DNA of 30,646 bases from a virus. Under the pieces are notes generated by a model, which had not been told where the DNA came from, ran no database searches, and saw only the letters and a list, made by a program, of their open reading frames with translations. Positions 20,166 to 27,754 of this stretch are shown in pieces. The position numbers and the translations under genes were made by a program. Position 1 is the first letter of the stretch. Each line of letters begins with the position of its first letter. The DNA lies in IMG/VR virus record IMGVR_UViG_3300037076_000041, positions 1-30,646 of that record; one strand, written 5' to 3'.

Positions 20166-20927
20166 GTGACCACCACTTGCTTCTCCATGGTTCGCGGCTC
20201 CGCTGTCCGGGTAACCGGCCTCAGCAGCCGTGGAGCAGTACCGTCACTGCCCAGCTACGCCGTGTCCCGCTGCGTAGCGAAGGTACAGATCAACGAGGTG
20301 ACGGAGTCTGGCGGCAACGAACTCATCCGTGATGAGTGGGACAACGAGCGGCTGCACTTCGTCACTCCGGACAAGACGATCAAGTACACGACTGACCTCT
20401 CGTTCCTCCAGGTAGATCCTGGGATGATCTCCCTGATCTCTGGCGTCCCGGTCGTCACTAATGCCGCAGGCGAGGTCGTCGGGTTCGACATGAACACGCG
20501 CCTCCCCGCCGCGAGTTTTGGGCTGGAGGTGTGGTCCAAGATCACGGGGCGCTGCGTGACGCCTCAGTACGGCTACACGCTGTTCCCGTTCCTCAAGGGT
20601 GGCTGGCTGACCGGGTTCACGTTCAGCAACGGGCTGGTGTCGTTCAACCTGGTGGGCGCTCAGACCAAGCAGAACCCGACGTGGGGCTCTGGTCCCTACC
20701 CGGTCATGGGCAACGGCGGACTGCTACCTGGCGCTCCTATGGGTCGAGGCAAGTCGTGGAGGGTCGTCGTCGTCGATGCGCCCCCGCCACCGCAGACCTG
20801 TGGTGTGATCACGACTGACCCCAATGTCATCGACGGAGGGTCCGCGTTCTACACCTCAGAGGGAGTTATTGACGGCGGAACGGCGTTCACCACGACATCG
20901 ATTGTGGTAGACGGCGGAGGGGCTTAG
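20166..20927 (+). CDS. Virion protein, paralogue of the major-tail-like protein
   Basis: A 253-aa protein with GTG 20166. Residues 1-200 are clearly similar to the protein at 25691: VNEVTESG-type strand, VVTNAAGEVVGFDMNTRL against VVTNAANEIVGFDATTNV, LEVWSKITG against LEVWSRIAG, YGYTLFPFLKGGWLTGFTFSN against WGYTVFPFFKGGRLGGFAFEN. The tail (VIDGGSAF, VIDGGTAF, VVDGGGA) adds three short repeats. A structural role such as decoration, tail tube or tail-tip protein is likely. It lies upstream of the capsid gene while its relative lies downstream, an unusual arrangement from a gene duplication. Start choice is supported by weak AGGG only. Confidence 0.75.
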   Translation: MTTTCFSMVRGSAVRVTGLSSRGAVPSLPSYAVSRCVAKVQINEVTESGGNELIRDEWDNERLHFVTPDKTIKYTTDLSFLQVDPGMISLISGVPVVTNAAGEVVGFDMNTRLPAASFGLEVWSKITGRCVTPQYGYTLFPFLKGGWLTGFTFSNGLVSFNLVGAQTKQNPTWGSGPYPVMGNGGLLPGAPMGRGKSWRVVVVDAPPPPQTCGVITTDPNVIDGGSAFYTSEGVIDGGTAFTTTSIVVDGGGA

Positions 20928-20946
20928 CCTTAACCCGGTGTTAACC

Positions 20947-20958
20947 GTTTCTGGAAAC
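20947..20958 (+). promoter_or_regulatory. GTTTCTGGAAAC motif upstream of the small gene at 21022
   Basis: Perfect copy 19 bp after the stop codon and 11 bp before the -10 at 20970. Confidence 0.8.
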
Positions 20959-20966
20959 CTAGTTCC

Positions 20967-20975
20967 TGCTACTAT
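20967..20975 (+). promoter_or_regulatory. Extended -10 promoter
   Basis: TGC-TACTAT, predicted start near 20982, leading a transcript with AGGAG before ATG 21022. Confidence 0.5.
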
Positions 20976-21021
20976 CTAGGCGTTATAGGGCCTGCCTAAA
21001 GACCAGGAGAATGAACGCGAC

Positions 21022-21249
21022 ATGACCCTCAAGAGCCTCGCCACCAAAGCCAAGAGACCAGCCGGGTGTTGCATCACCTGTTGGATACTCCAGGAACTTC
21101 CCAAGGGAGGTGAAGATGGATCAGAGGCGCTGCGTGAGGCCCTTGCTTCCGGAGCCTCAAGCCAATCAATCTCTTCCGAACTCTTGAACCTAGGACACGC
21201 TGTCAGCGCTGGAGCAATCCGCAACCACAGACTGAGGGTGCACGCATGA
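21022..21249 (+). CDS. 75-aa Cys-containing helical protein
   Basis: Begins MTLKSLATKAKRPAGCCITC; C16, C17 and C20 form a CC-x2-C cluster. The following ILQELPKGGEDGSEALREAL and SSQSISSELLNLGHAVSAGAI segments look like a helix-turn-helix, with R67-N68-H69-R70 at the end like a recognition helix. AGGAG is 12 nt upstream, rather far; a 4-codon mini-frame (ATG 21011) ends over the start as ATGA and may couple translation. The stop overlaps the metallophosphoesterase start (ATGA at 21246), so the two act in one operon. Possibly a DNA-binding partner of that enzyme; this is inference. Confidence 0.65.
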   Translation: MTLKSLATKAKRPAGCCITCWILQELPKGGEDGSEALREALASGASSQSISSELLNLGHAVSAGAIRNHRLRVHA

Positions 21250-22424
21250 GCCTCGCTGATCTCGCCGCACCGGCCTCCACGGATCTCAAGGTAGAGGGGA
21301 CCAGGGAAGAGGTCGGGTTCTCCGGACTCGTCACCGAGAATCCGCTTGATCCCAAGGATGCCGGAGCGTTCTCCAAGATCTTCGAGTTGTCCGGGCTCTC
21401 CCAGACGGAGTACCGGCTCATCGAGAACACCTTCAAGTTCTCCACGTGGCAGCAGTCCAAGGCCACGGAGGATGGCAAGCGGGATCTCATCCAGTTGTAC
21501 TCCTACAGCGGTCGCTTCGCCCGGCTGACCAAGGGTGACCTGGACGCCGACGAGGCCACCAACCTTCTCCTGCTGGCCGACCGGATGGGCCAGAAGCCCC
21601 GGAAGCGCAAGAAGGCTCTCGGTACCAAGACGCGGGTGGTGATCATCTCTGACCCACAGATCGGAAAGGTCGACAACCGGGGCGGGACACCTGAACTCCT
21701 GGCTCGGATCGCATGGCTCCGGGACGAACTCGCACTGGAGATGGACGCCCACCCCTGCAACGAGGCTGTCGTGCTCGATGCGGGAGACCTGATCGAGGGG
21801 TTCGAGAACACCAAGGGACAGGCGTTCACGAACGACCTGTCGCTGCCGTCCATGCTGCGCGTGGCTCGGTCGGTGCTCACTGACATGATCGGGACGGTGG
21901 CCTCGCGCCACGCCCACACACGGGTGGCCACAGTGCCGTCCAACCATTCGGCGTGGAGGAGCGGACCCGGCTACCTCGGGAAGCCTTCCGACGACTTCGG
22001 GCTCGACTGCCACCGAGCCGTGTCGGAAGTGTTCGCTCACGCGAACGATTCTGTGGAGTGGGTGTGGCCGGGAGACTGGGACCAGTCCGTCGCTCTCAAC
22101 ATCTCGGGCGCTCGGGTCGGACTCACACACGGTCACTACGCCAAGCAGAGGAAGTTCAAGGAGTGGTTGGCCGGACAGGCGCTCGGGGACACGATCCTGG
22201 CCGACTGCGACATCGTGGTCAGCGGCCACTTCCACAACTACCTGATCGAGCCCTGTGGCTTCCTGAACAAGCGTGAGCGCACCCACATCCAGGCCCCCAC
22301 GATGGACAACGGGAGCGAGTGGTGGAAGGTGATCTCCGGAGACGACAGCGCTCCTGGCCTGCTAACCTTCACCATCGAGGACGGGAGAATCAGGAACTCG
22401 GTCCTGCTTCAGCACGTGTTGTGA
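21246..22424 (+). CDS. Calcineurin-like metallophosphoesterase
   Basis: A 392-aa enzyme with a dinuclear metal centre: D136-P-Q138 (Gln in place of the usual His), G180-D181 in LDAGDLIEG, N233-H234 in VPSNHSAWR, H295-G-H297 and G327-H328-F-H330. The N-terminal 125 residues are a separate helical region (KIFELSGLSQTEYRLIENTF) that resembles DNA-binding regions. It probably hydrolyses a phosphodiester in nucleic acid or nucleotide, perhaps in DNA processing, since it lies amid head genes but has no structural features. Similar proteins occur in actinobacteriophage structural clusters with unknown task. Starts at ATGA overlap with the previous gene. Confidence 0.82.
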   Translation: MSLADLAAPASTDLKVEGTREEVGFSGLVTENPLDPKDAGAFSKIFELSGLSQTEYRLIENTFKFSTWQQSKATEDGKRDLIQLYSYSGRFARLTKGDLDADEATNLLLLADRMGQKPRKRKKALGTKTRVVIISDPQIGKVDNRGGTPELLARIAWLRDELALEMDAHPCNEAVVLDAGDLIEGFENTKGQAFTNDLSLPSMLRVARSVLTDMIGTVASRHAHTRVATVPSNHSAWRSGPGYLGKPSDDFGLDCHRAVSEVFAHANDSVEWVWPGDWDQSVALNISGARVGLTHGHYAKQRKFKEWLAGQALGDTILADCDIVVSGHFHNYLIEPCGFLNKRERTHIQAPTMDNGSEWWKVISGDDSAPGLLTFTIEDGRIRNSVLLQHVL

Positions 22425-22432
22425 CACTATGC

Positions 22433-22444
22433 GTTTCCAGAAAC
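22433..22444 (-). promoter_or_regulatory. GTTTCTGGAAAC motif (reverse) at the capsid promoter
   Basis: Perfect reverse copy ending 6 bp before the -10 element of the major capsid gene. Confidence 0.8.
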
Positions 22445-22447
22445 AGG

Positions 22448-22456
22448 TGCTACGGT
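22448..22456 (+). promoter_or_regulatory. Extended -10 promoter of the major capsid gene
   Basis: TGC-TACGGT, predicted start near 22463. The leader may begin with the hairpin TCCGAC-N6-GTCGGA (22460-22477), which could stabilise the abundant capsid mRNA. Confidence 0.55.
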
Positions 22457-22533
22457 ATGTCCGACGGTAGGGTCGGAAGCCGAGGAGCCCTGAACTACCT
22501 AACCCATTCAGGTTCTTGGAGAGGATCAATGCC

Positions 22534-24303
22534 ATGAAGTTCAGCACGATGAGCAACGAGGAGTTGGCCCTGGCCCTCTCCGCTGCTCGCACCGCAGCCG
22601 CTGCGCTGTTCGCCATGACCGAGCCGACCATCGCTCAGGTCGAAGAGGCCGAGGGTCACGTTGCGACCATCGCCGCCATCGAGGCCGAGCAGGGCGTCCG
22701 CGCCGCTGCCGTCAAGGACGCGGCTGCCCGCTTCGTCGCCGCCCGCAAGACGTTCAACGCCGAGCCCGAGGTCGACGAGACCGACGAGACCGGCGAGACC
22801 GACACCGAAGAGGCCGACGAGGCCGATGAGGTCGAGGGTTCCGAGGCTTCCGACGCCGACAACGCCACCGCTGCCGAGGGTGACGCCGGAGTCGACGCCG
22901 CTGCTTGCACGCACGGTCCTGATGGCTCGTGCGCCACTTGCGCCCCCGCCAAGAAGCAGGCCGCTTCGACGAGGATCAAGGTCTCCGCCGCCCAGCGCGT
23001 CGGTGCCAAGGTTCGCCGCCCGAACGTCGCGCCCAAGCCGGTCACGACCATCACCGCCGCCGCCGACATCCCGGGGTTCGCCACGGGTTCGACGATGGAC
23101 GACATGGAGCAGGTCACCAAGGCTCTCCTGTCGCGGGTCAAGGGCTTCGGCAAGTTCAACGCCGCTGCGGGTCGCAAGGCGTTCGAGCAGAGCAACGGCG
23201 AGCCGGTCTTCAGCAAGTACGGCGTCGCGTCGTTCGGCATCCCGTTCGACTCCACGCTCGTGGCGTCGGCATCGGGCGGCCCGAACGGTGACTACGTGGC
23301 CATCCGCAACGCGATCAAGCAGGACCGCCACAGCGCGGCTGTGCTGACCGCTGGTGGCTGGTGCGCTCCGTCCGAGAACGTGTACTCGTACCTCGCCGAC
23401 TACGTCGTGGACGGCCTCATCACCATTCCTGAGGTCAGCGCGACTCGCGGCGGTCTCAACATCACCACCGGCCCGGCGCACGTCACGCAGGGCACCGCGC
23501 TGGACGACTTCGGCTGGACCCAGACCGAGGCGCAGGCCATCGCATCCACGGTCAAGCCGTTCGAGTCCATCGAGTGCCCGACGTTCGTCGATCACCGACT
23601 CGACGCGGTCGGCTACGCGTACAAGATCCCGCTGCTGACCCAGAACTCCTACCCGGAACTGGTCACCGACGCGCTTCGTCTGGCGAGCGTCCTGTACGCC
23701 CACCGCACGAACCGCCGGATCATCGGCGACCTCGTGAACCTGTCCACGGAGGTGACCTACTCCGGCTACGGTGCATCGTTCACCGACGCCCTGGAGGCAC
23801 TGGCGATGATCGCAACCGCCGAGCGCCGGAAGTGGAACCTCGGCGAGAACGCGATCATGGAGGTCAAACTCCCCACGTACGTGGAGGAGGTCTTCCGCGC
23901 CGACATGAGCCGTCGCAACGGCATCGCCCGTGATTCGGTCTCGGACGCGCAGATCGCAGCGCACTTCACGGATCGTGGCCTGGCCGTGCAGTACGTGTCC
24001 GACTGGCAGGAGATCGGCGTCGTCGCTGGCGCGCTGATCCTCCCCGGTACGTTCAAGGCGATGATCTACCCGAGCGGGACCTTCATCAAGGCCGTCGAGG
24101 ACGTCATCAACCTGTCCGCGATCTACGACGCCGCGTCGCTCACGGTCAACGAGTACACGGGTGTGTTCTTCGAGCAGGGCATCCTCACCGCCAAGGCGGG
24201 CTACGGCGGGTCCGTCATCACCGTCCCGATCAACACCGCTGGTGAGCAGGGCGCGCTCATCATGACCGGCAAGGGCGATCACTCGGCGCAGGGTTCCTTC
24301 TGA
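22534..24303 (+). CDS. Major capsid protein (HK97-fold) with N-terminal extension
   Basis: A 589-aa protein; ATG 22534 has GGAGAGG about 10 nt upstream. Residues 1-170 form a charged extension: a helical start (MKFSTMSNEELALALSAART), an acidic run (EVDETDETGETDTEEADEAD) and a zinc-like cluster C125-x-H127-x5-C133-x2-C136. This may be an internal scaffold domain removed by the protease. The HK97-like shell domain follows, with SENVYSYLADYVVDGL, ALDDFGWTQTEAQA, YPELVTDALRLASVLYAHRT and the C-terminal FFEQGILTAKAGYGGSVITV. It assembles the icosahedral head. A motif-flanked promoter precedes it and a hairpin terminator with a motif in the loop follows, suiting high, independent expression. Confidence 0.88.
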   Translation: MKFSTMSNEELALALSAARTAAAALFAMTEPTIAQVEEAEGHVATIAAIEAEQGVRAAAVKDAAARFVAARKTFNAEPEVDETDETGETDTEEADEADEVEGSEASDADNATAAEGDAGVDAAACTHGPDGSCATCAPAKKQAASTRIKVSAAQRVGAKVRRPNVAPKPVTTITAAADIPGFATGSTMDDMEQVTKALLSRVKGFGKFNAAAGRKAFEQSNGEPVFSKYGVASFGIPFDSTLVASASGGPNGDYVAIRNAIKQDRHSAAVLTAGGWCAPSENVYSYLADYVVDGLITIPEVSATRGGLNITTGPAHVTQGTALDDFGWTQTEAQAIASTVKPFESIECPTFVDHRLDAVGYAYKIPLLTQNSYPELVTDALRLASVLYAHRTNRRIIGDLVNLSTEVTYSGYGASFTDALEALAMIATAERRKWNLGENAIMEVKLPTYVEEVFRADMSRRNGIARDSVSDAQIAAHFTDRGLAVQYVSDWQEIGVVAGALILPGTFKAMIYPSGTFIKAVEDVINLSAIYDAASLTVNEYTGVFFEQGILTAKAGYGGSVITVPINTAGEQGALIMTGKGDHSAQGSF

Positions 24304-24309
24304 GCCTAA

Positions 24310-24360
24310 CTAGTGGGGGTGGCCCGGTTTCTGGAAACGGGGACCGGGTCACCCCCTCTA
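24310..24360 (+). terminator. Hairpin terminator after the capsid gene with motif in the loop
   Basis: GGGGGTGGCCCGGT (24315-24328) pairs with ACCGGGTCACCCCC (24343-24356) over 14 bp, including one G-U. CTAG at both edges extends it. The loop contains most of GTTTCTGGAAAC. No T-run follows. Confidence 0.65.
24327..24338 (+). promoter_or_regulatory. GTTTCTGGAAAC motif in the terminator loop
   Basis: Perfect copy whose first two bases end the left stem arm; the rest is in the loop. No promoter is obvious nearby. Confidence 0.8.
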
Positions 24361-24408
24361 GGGCTTGGACACCAAGATGACTACGAATCAGAAAGGGGGT
24401 GGACGCAA

Positions 24409-25206
24409 ATGACCGCAACGATCGTTCGTCGTCCCGAGGTAGTCCGGCCCGAGCCCATCGCGCTGCGCTCCTCCGTGCTTGACCACGCCACAGTCACCGA
24501 GATGCCCGCCTTCGGGCTTCGCAACAACGACGGCCTCTTCAACTCCTACAACAGCCTGGTCGGTGGCGCTGCCATCGCACCGGACATCTGCGCCAACCAC
24601 ACCAACACGTTCGGTGCTGGCGTCTGGATCAAGGGCAACGAGTTCGCCGTGTACCAGGGTGCCAAGTGCGCCCCACTTGGCCTCAATGTCATGGACCAGA
24701 GGTCTGAGGTGGTCCGTGTGTTCAAGGCCACCGAGAGCAGGAACGTCGAGTCGGCTCTCGTCCAGATCATGGCTGCGAACGCTGGCCTGGTGAACCTCAC
24801 CCTCGTGGCGGGCTTCACACTTCAGGCAGCTCTCTCCGTCCTGATCGGTTACGCCGCCCAGCGGTACGCCGGTCAGCCGGTCATCCACATGCCTCGTGCG
24901 GCTGCTGAGTACCTGCTGGGTACGGCGCACCTGGTCGTCTCCCAGACCGATGGCACCCTCTACACCAGGACCGGCGCTCCGGTTGCCTGTGGCGGCGGCT
25001 ACGACACCGACTCCTACGTCACTGGCGGAGACGGCGTATGGGACCTGTGGGCCACGGGCGCTGTCTACATCGAGCGCTCGGCGGAGATCGACTTCACGGC
25101 GCAGGACATCCCCGGCGCGAGCAACGACGCGCTGGCCATGGCCGAGCGTCTGTACCGGGTCGGCTTCGACGGCTTCATCGCCAAGGCGTCCGGGAAGGTG
25201 TGGTGA
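24409..25206 (+). CDS. Virion structural protein (265 aa)
   Basis: ATG 24409 chosen because AAAGGGGGT lies about 8 nt upstream; the longer frame from 24313 runs through the terminator. The protein starts MTATIVRRPEVVRPEPIALR. The centre (GVWIKGNEFAVYQGAKCAPL, VFKATESRNVESALVQIMA, IHMPRAAAEYLLG, VACGGGYDTDSYV, SAEIDFTAQDIPGA) reads as a beta-rich structural protein with a helix pair. I know similar proteins downstream of the capsid gene in actinobacteriophages but without a proven role. Capsid decoration or a second shell component is possible. It follows the capsid terminator and precedes connector genes. Confidence 0.7.
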   Translation: MTATIVRRPEVVRPEPIALRSSVLDHATVTEMPAFGLRNNDGLFNSYNSLVGGAAIAPDICANHTNTFGAGVWIKGNEFAVYQGAKCAPLGLNVMDQRSEVVRVFKATESRNVESALVQIMAANAGLVNLTLVAGFTLQAALSVLIGYAAQRYAGQPVIHMPRAAAEYLLGTAHLVVSQTDGTLYTRTGAPVACGGGYDTDSYVTGGDGVWDLWATGAVYIERSAEIDFTAQDIPGASNDALAMAERLYRVGFDGFIAKASGKVW

Positions 25207-25207
25207 C

Positions 25208-25687
25208 ATGTCACGCCAGCCTGGTAACACCTTCATCCGCACCGGGACCGTCCTTCCCAACGGATCGACCAAGGACACGGCGGTCCTGCTGATCGGGATG
25301 GCCGAGGAGTGGGGCTTCCCCTACGACTCGGTATTCGCTTCCAGCGGAGGCTTCTACGTCTCCGACGACCTCGCTGCCGTCCTGGTCAGCGAGGGGCTTC
25401 TCCCCTACGATGAGGGCATGAGTCCCGCCCCCGAGCCCCGGTACGCCATCGAGCCCGTTTCTGGAAACGAGCCTGACACGACCGAGGACGAGACGTACGA
25501 CCCGGCTGACTTCACGGTCGAGGCCGTCAAGGAAACCCTCATGGAGATCGCTGACACCGAGTTCGCACAGAGCGTCCTCGATGCTGAGATCGCCGGGAAG
25601 AACCGCACGACGCTGATCGTGTGGATCACGGACTACCTGGCTCAGACGACTGAGGCCAGCGCAACCACGACTCCCGAGGAGGAGTAG
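25208..25687 (+). CDS. Hypothetical head-tail region protein (159 aa)
   Basis: ATG 25208 directly after the previous stop. Residues 1-70 (MSRQPGNTFIRTGTVLPNGS, LLIGMAEEWGFPYDSVFASS, SDDLAAVLVSEGLLPY) form a compact alpha/beta unit. A Pro/Glu-rich linker follows and encodes VSGN at the motif copy 25457. The C-terminal about 60 residues are helical (FTVEAVKETLMEIADTEFAQ, SVLDAEIAGKNRTTLIVWIT), resembling a small SAP/LEM-like or chaperone domain, though I cannot confirm it. Probably a head or connector component, judging from position. Confidence 0.65.
   Translation: MSRQPGNTFIRTGTVLPNGSTKDTAVLLIGMAEEWGFPYDSVFASSGGFYVSDDLAAVLVSEGLLPYDEGMSPAPEPRYAIEPVSGNEPDTTEDETYDPADFTVEAVKETLMEIADTEFAQSVLDAEIAGKNRTTLIVWITDYLAQTTEASATTTPEEE
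25457..25468 (+). promoter_or_regulatory. GTTTCTGGAAAC motif inside the linker of the 25208 gene
   Basis: Perfect copy encoding VSGN in the interdomain linker (residues 84-87). Confidence 0.75.
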
Positions 25688-25690
25688 TAA

Positions 25691-26389
25691 ATGGTCACAA
25701 AGTGCTACGCACCAGTGCGAGGCTCCGTCCTTCGGGTCACGCGCCTGGACACTTGCGGCAACCCGGTCCACGGGGCATCTGCCGTCGTCGTCTCCAAGCG
25801 TGTCAGCTCGGTCACCATCGCTGAGGTCACCGAGTCCGGCACCAACATCCGTGAGAAGAACTTCAACGACGAGCTGTGTGTCGTGGACGACGCCATTACC
25901 TCGATCCTCGGCTACACCGCCGAAATCAAGCTCTGTGGTGTCGACCCGGCCCTCATCACCTCGCTCACCGGCCAGCCGGTCGTGACCAACGCGGCCAACG
26001 AGATCGTCGGCTTCGACGCCACCACGAACGTCAACCTCGACTCGTTCGGCTTCGCGCTGGAGGTCTGGTCCCGGATCGCCGGTACCGCCTGCGACGTGTC
26101 GGGTCACCGCCCGTGGGGATACACGGTCTTCCCGTTCTTCAAGGGTGGTCGCCTCGGCGGATTCGCCTTCGAGAACGCAGCCGTGACCTTCGCGATCTCC
26201 GGCGCGCAGACGCGTGACGGCAACGGCTGGGGCGTCGGCCCCTTCGATGTGGACCGTGGCATTGCCCCCGGCTACCTCCCGATGCCGCTGAGCACGCCGC
26301 TGGGCACGAGCACGCACTTCCGCTCGACGCTGGTCACGCTCGACCCGCCCGCCGCTGCCTGTGGCGCGCTCGCTCTGGCCTCCGCCTGA
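25691..26389 (+). CDS. Major tail-like virion protein
   Basis: A 232-aa protein with GAGGAGGAG just upstream of ATG 25691. It is beta-rich: LRVTRLDTCGNPVHG, SVTIAEVTESGTNIREKNFN, FDATTNVNLDSFGFALEVWS, WGYTVFPFFKGGRLGGFAFE, FAISGAQTRDGNGWGVGPF. The pattern of a strand-rich domain with E-V-T-E-S-G, V-V-T-N-A and G-x-F-x-x-E-N resembles tail-tube proteins. The strong ribosome site and the terminator right after it fit an abundant structural protein. Its paralogue is at 20166. It lies before the connector genes rather than after them, so a head decoration role cannot be excluded. Confidence 0.7.
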   Translation: MVTKCYAPVRGSVLRVTRLDTCGNPVHGASAVVVSKRVSSVTIAEVTESGTNIREKNFNDELCVVDDAITSILGYTAEIKLCGVDPALITSLTGQPVVTNAANEIVGFDATTNVNLDSFGFALEVWSRIAGTACDVSGHRPWGYTVFPFFKGGRLGGFAFENAAVTFAISGAQTRDGNGWGVGPFDVDRGIAPGYLPMPLSTPLGTSTHFRSTLVTLDPPAAACGALALASA

Positions 26390-26405
26390 GCAACAACCCC
26401 CTAAC

Positions 26406-26457
26406 CCGCTACTCCCGACGCGCAGAGTCCCCAAGCAAAGCGCGTCGGGAGTAGCGG
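26406..26457 (+). terminator. Long hairpin terminator after the major-tail-like gene
   Basis: A perfect 18-bp stem (26406-26423 with 26440-26457, CCGCTACTCCC... paired with ...GGGAGTAGCGG) and a 16-nt loop, 16 nt past the stop codon. The tail CTTGTTC is short. Confidence 0.85.
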
Positions 26458-26467
26458 CTTGTTCGGG

Positions 26468-26473
26468 TATCCT
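26468..26473 (+). promoter_or_regulatory. -10 element for the connector genes
   Basis: TATCCT between the terminator and the motif; predicted start near 26480, within the motif. No -35 or TG extension. Confidence 0.35.
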
Positions 26474-26474
26474 G

Positions 26475-26486
26475 GTTTCTGGAAAC
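26475..26486 (+). promoter_or_regulatory. GTTTCTGGAAAC motif after the -10 of the connector genes
   Basis: Perfect copy covering the predicted start, 19 bp before the GTG start. Confidence 0.8.
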
Positions 26487-26505
26487 ACTAGAGAAGGGCT
26501 CCACA

Positions 26506-27222
26506 GTGACTTCCTGCGTATGGTCGCCGGACACGACGATCCTTGGCGACGAGTGGGCTGCGCTCACTTCCACGGAGAAGGACCGAGCGCTGAGGCTCGC
26601 CACGTCCTCGCTCCAGATGCTCGCTCTCTACCGTGTCGGCCTGTGCCCGATCACGATCCGCCCTCTCGCGTCGACCACGGTCCTGGCCGAGTACGACATC
26701 CCCGGCCCAGTCGGCTACATCGACACGCTGAAGATCGACGGCGCTGTGGTCGACCTGTGGGGCGGCGACTGGCGTCTGGACGATGGACACCTGCTGGTGT
26801 GGCAGGGAGGAGGTGACAGCCCCCTGACGGGCCTACAGGACATGACCCAGCCGGATACTGCTCCCGGCACCTGGTCGATCACCTACAGCCGCTCGTACCC
26901 CGTGCTGGAGGATGGGAGGCTCGCTGTCGCTCTGCTCGCGCTGGAGTTCGCTCGCGCGTCTAAGCCGAAGGCCAAGTGCTCGCTGCCCCGTGGCGTCACC
27001 AGCGTTGTCCGCAACGGCGTCTCGTTCACCATCGAGGCTGGCCTGTACCCCAACGGTCTCACGGGCATACAGGACGTGGACGCGTTCATCATGAAGTGGG
27101 CCCCCGCTCACTCTCCGCTGAAGACAGCGATGGTGTTCAATCCCAGCGGGAAGAACTACCGCGTGACGAACAAGATCCCCCGCAAGGCTGTTCCGTCGCC
27201 GTTCTACAACGAGTCGTGGTGA
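26506..27222 (+). CDS. Head-tail adaptor protein (probable)
   Basis: A 238-aa protein, GTG start with AGAAGGGCT upstream. The N-terminal WAALTSTEKDRALRLATSSLQMLALYRVGLCPI matches head-tail adaptors (gp15/gp6-type) found in actinobacteriophages, where a helical bundle docks under the portal. The middle (VLAEYDIPGPVGYIDTLKID, WRLDDGHLLVWQGGG, WSITYSRSYPVLEDGRLAVA) contains the conserved beta hairpin and helix. The role is to seal and extend the portal after packaging. It begins an operon of connector and tail genes following a terminator. Confidence 0.72.
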   Translation: MTSCVWSPDTTILGDEWAALTSTEKDRALRLATSSLQMLALYRVGLCPITIRPLASTTVLAEYDIPGPVGYIDTLKIDGAVVDLWGGDWRLDDGHLLVWQGGGDSPLTGLQDMTQPDTAPGTWSITYSRSYPVLEDGRLAVALLALEFARASKPKAKCSLPRGVTSVVRNGVSFTIEAGLYPNGLTGIQDVDAFIMKWAPAHSPLKTAMVFNPSGKNYRVTNKIPRKAVPSPFYNESW

Positions 27223-27226
27223 CCTC

Positions 27227-27742
27227 GTGACTGTCACTCCTACTCCCCCTCCCGATAAGGCGGGCAATCTGAACGAGGCACTGGTCGCGTTCACTGGTGC
27301 CATCGGAACGGCCCTCTACAAGATCTGCTCCTACGGCCTGACGTACGGAGACACGTACGTCCCATTCATGCCTGACGAGATCGACAACACCTGCTCCGAC
27401 GAGGAGGAGGCGCTGTGCTCGCAGGCATGGGTCCGTGTCGTCGAGGTCCACCCCACACCCGGAGCAGCAGAGTCGTGGAACGGTGGCGACTGCGCCATAG
27501 AGCTGTCTGTGACGCTGGAGGTTGGCACTGTGCGCTGTGTCAGCATCCCCGAGGGTGGAGAGGCCCCAACGGTCACAGACGCCCTCTCAGCGGCCTTGCA
27601 GGCGAACGAGGACATGCTCACGATCCACTGCGCAGCGATGAGTCTGGAAGTGTGGTCTTCCATCTCGTCCGGCACGTGGACACCGCACGGCCCCATGGGT
27701 GGCCAGTACGGTGGCATCTGGACCTTCACCGTAACGATCTGA
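27227..27742 (+). CDS. Tail terminator or stopper-like protein
   Basis: A 171-aa protein with a GTG start 4 nt after the previous stop. Opening helix (LNEALVAFTGAIGTALYKI) followed by a beta sheet (QAWVRVVEVHP, DCAIELSVTLEVGTVRCVS) and a final strand with SSGTWTPHGPMGGQYGGIWT-FTV. The ending GTWTPxGPxGGxxGGxWTFTV is a signature I know from actinobacteriophage proteins next to neck genes, commonly taken as tail terminator. It caps the growing tail tube and joins it to the head. The start lacks a strong ribosome site and relies on coupling. Confidence 0.68.
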   Translation: MTVTPTPPPDKAGNLNEALVAFTGAIGTALYKICSYGLTYGDTYVPFMPDEIDNTCSDEEEALCSQAWVRVVEVHPTPGAAESWNGGDCAIELSVTLEVGTVRCVSIPEGGEAPTVTDALSAALQANEDMLTIHCAAMSLEVWSSISSGTWTPHGPMGGQYGGIWTFTVTI

Positions 27743-27754
27743 TCGGGTGCTGAC

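Noticed and set aside
20967-21025. Four-codon frame ATG 21011 as a separate gene
   Set aside because: Too short to be a gene, and the Shine-Dalgarno touches its start; at most a coupling device.
4590-22456. GTTTCTGGAAAC as the -35 (GGAAC-type) of an ECF sigma promoter
   Set aside because: Distance to the -10 element varies from 6 to 12 bp, several copies are downstream of the -10, and many lie inside genes; a -35 needs fixed spacing.
22495-24282. 595-aa minus-strand frame opposite the capsid gene
   Set aside because: Antisense shadow of an HK97-like capsid gene; composition is Arg/Asp/Gly/Val-rich as expected from reversed codons.
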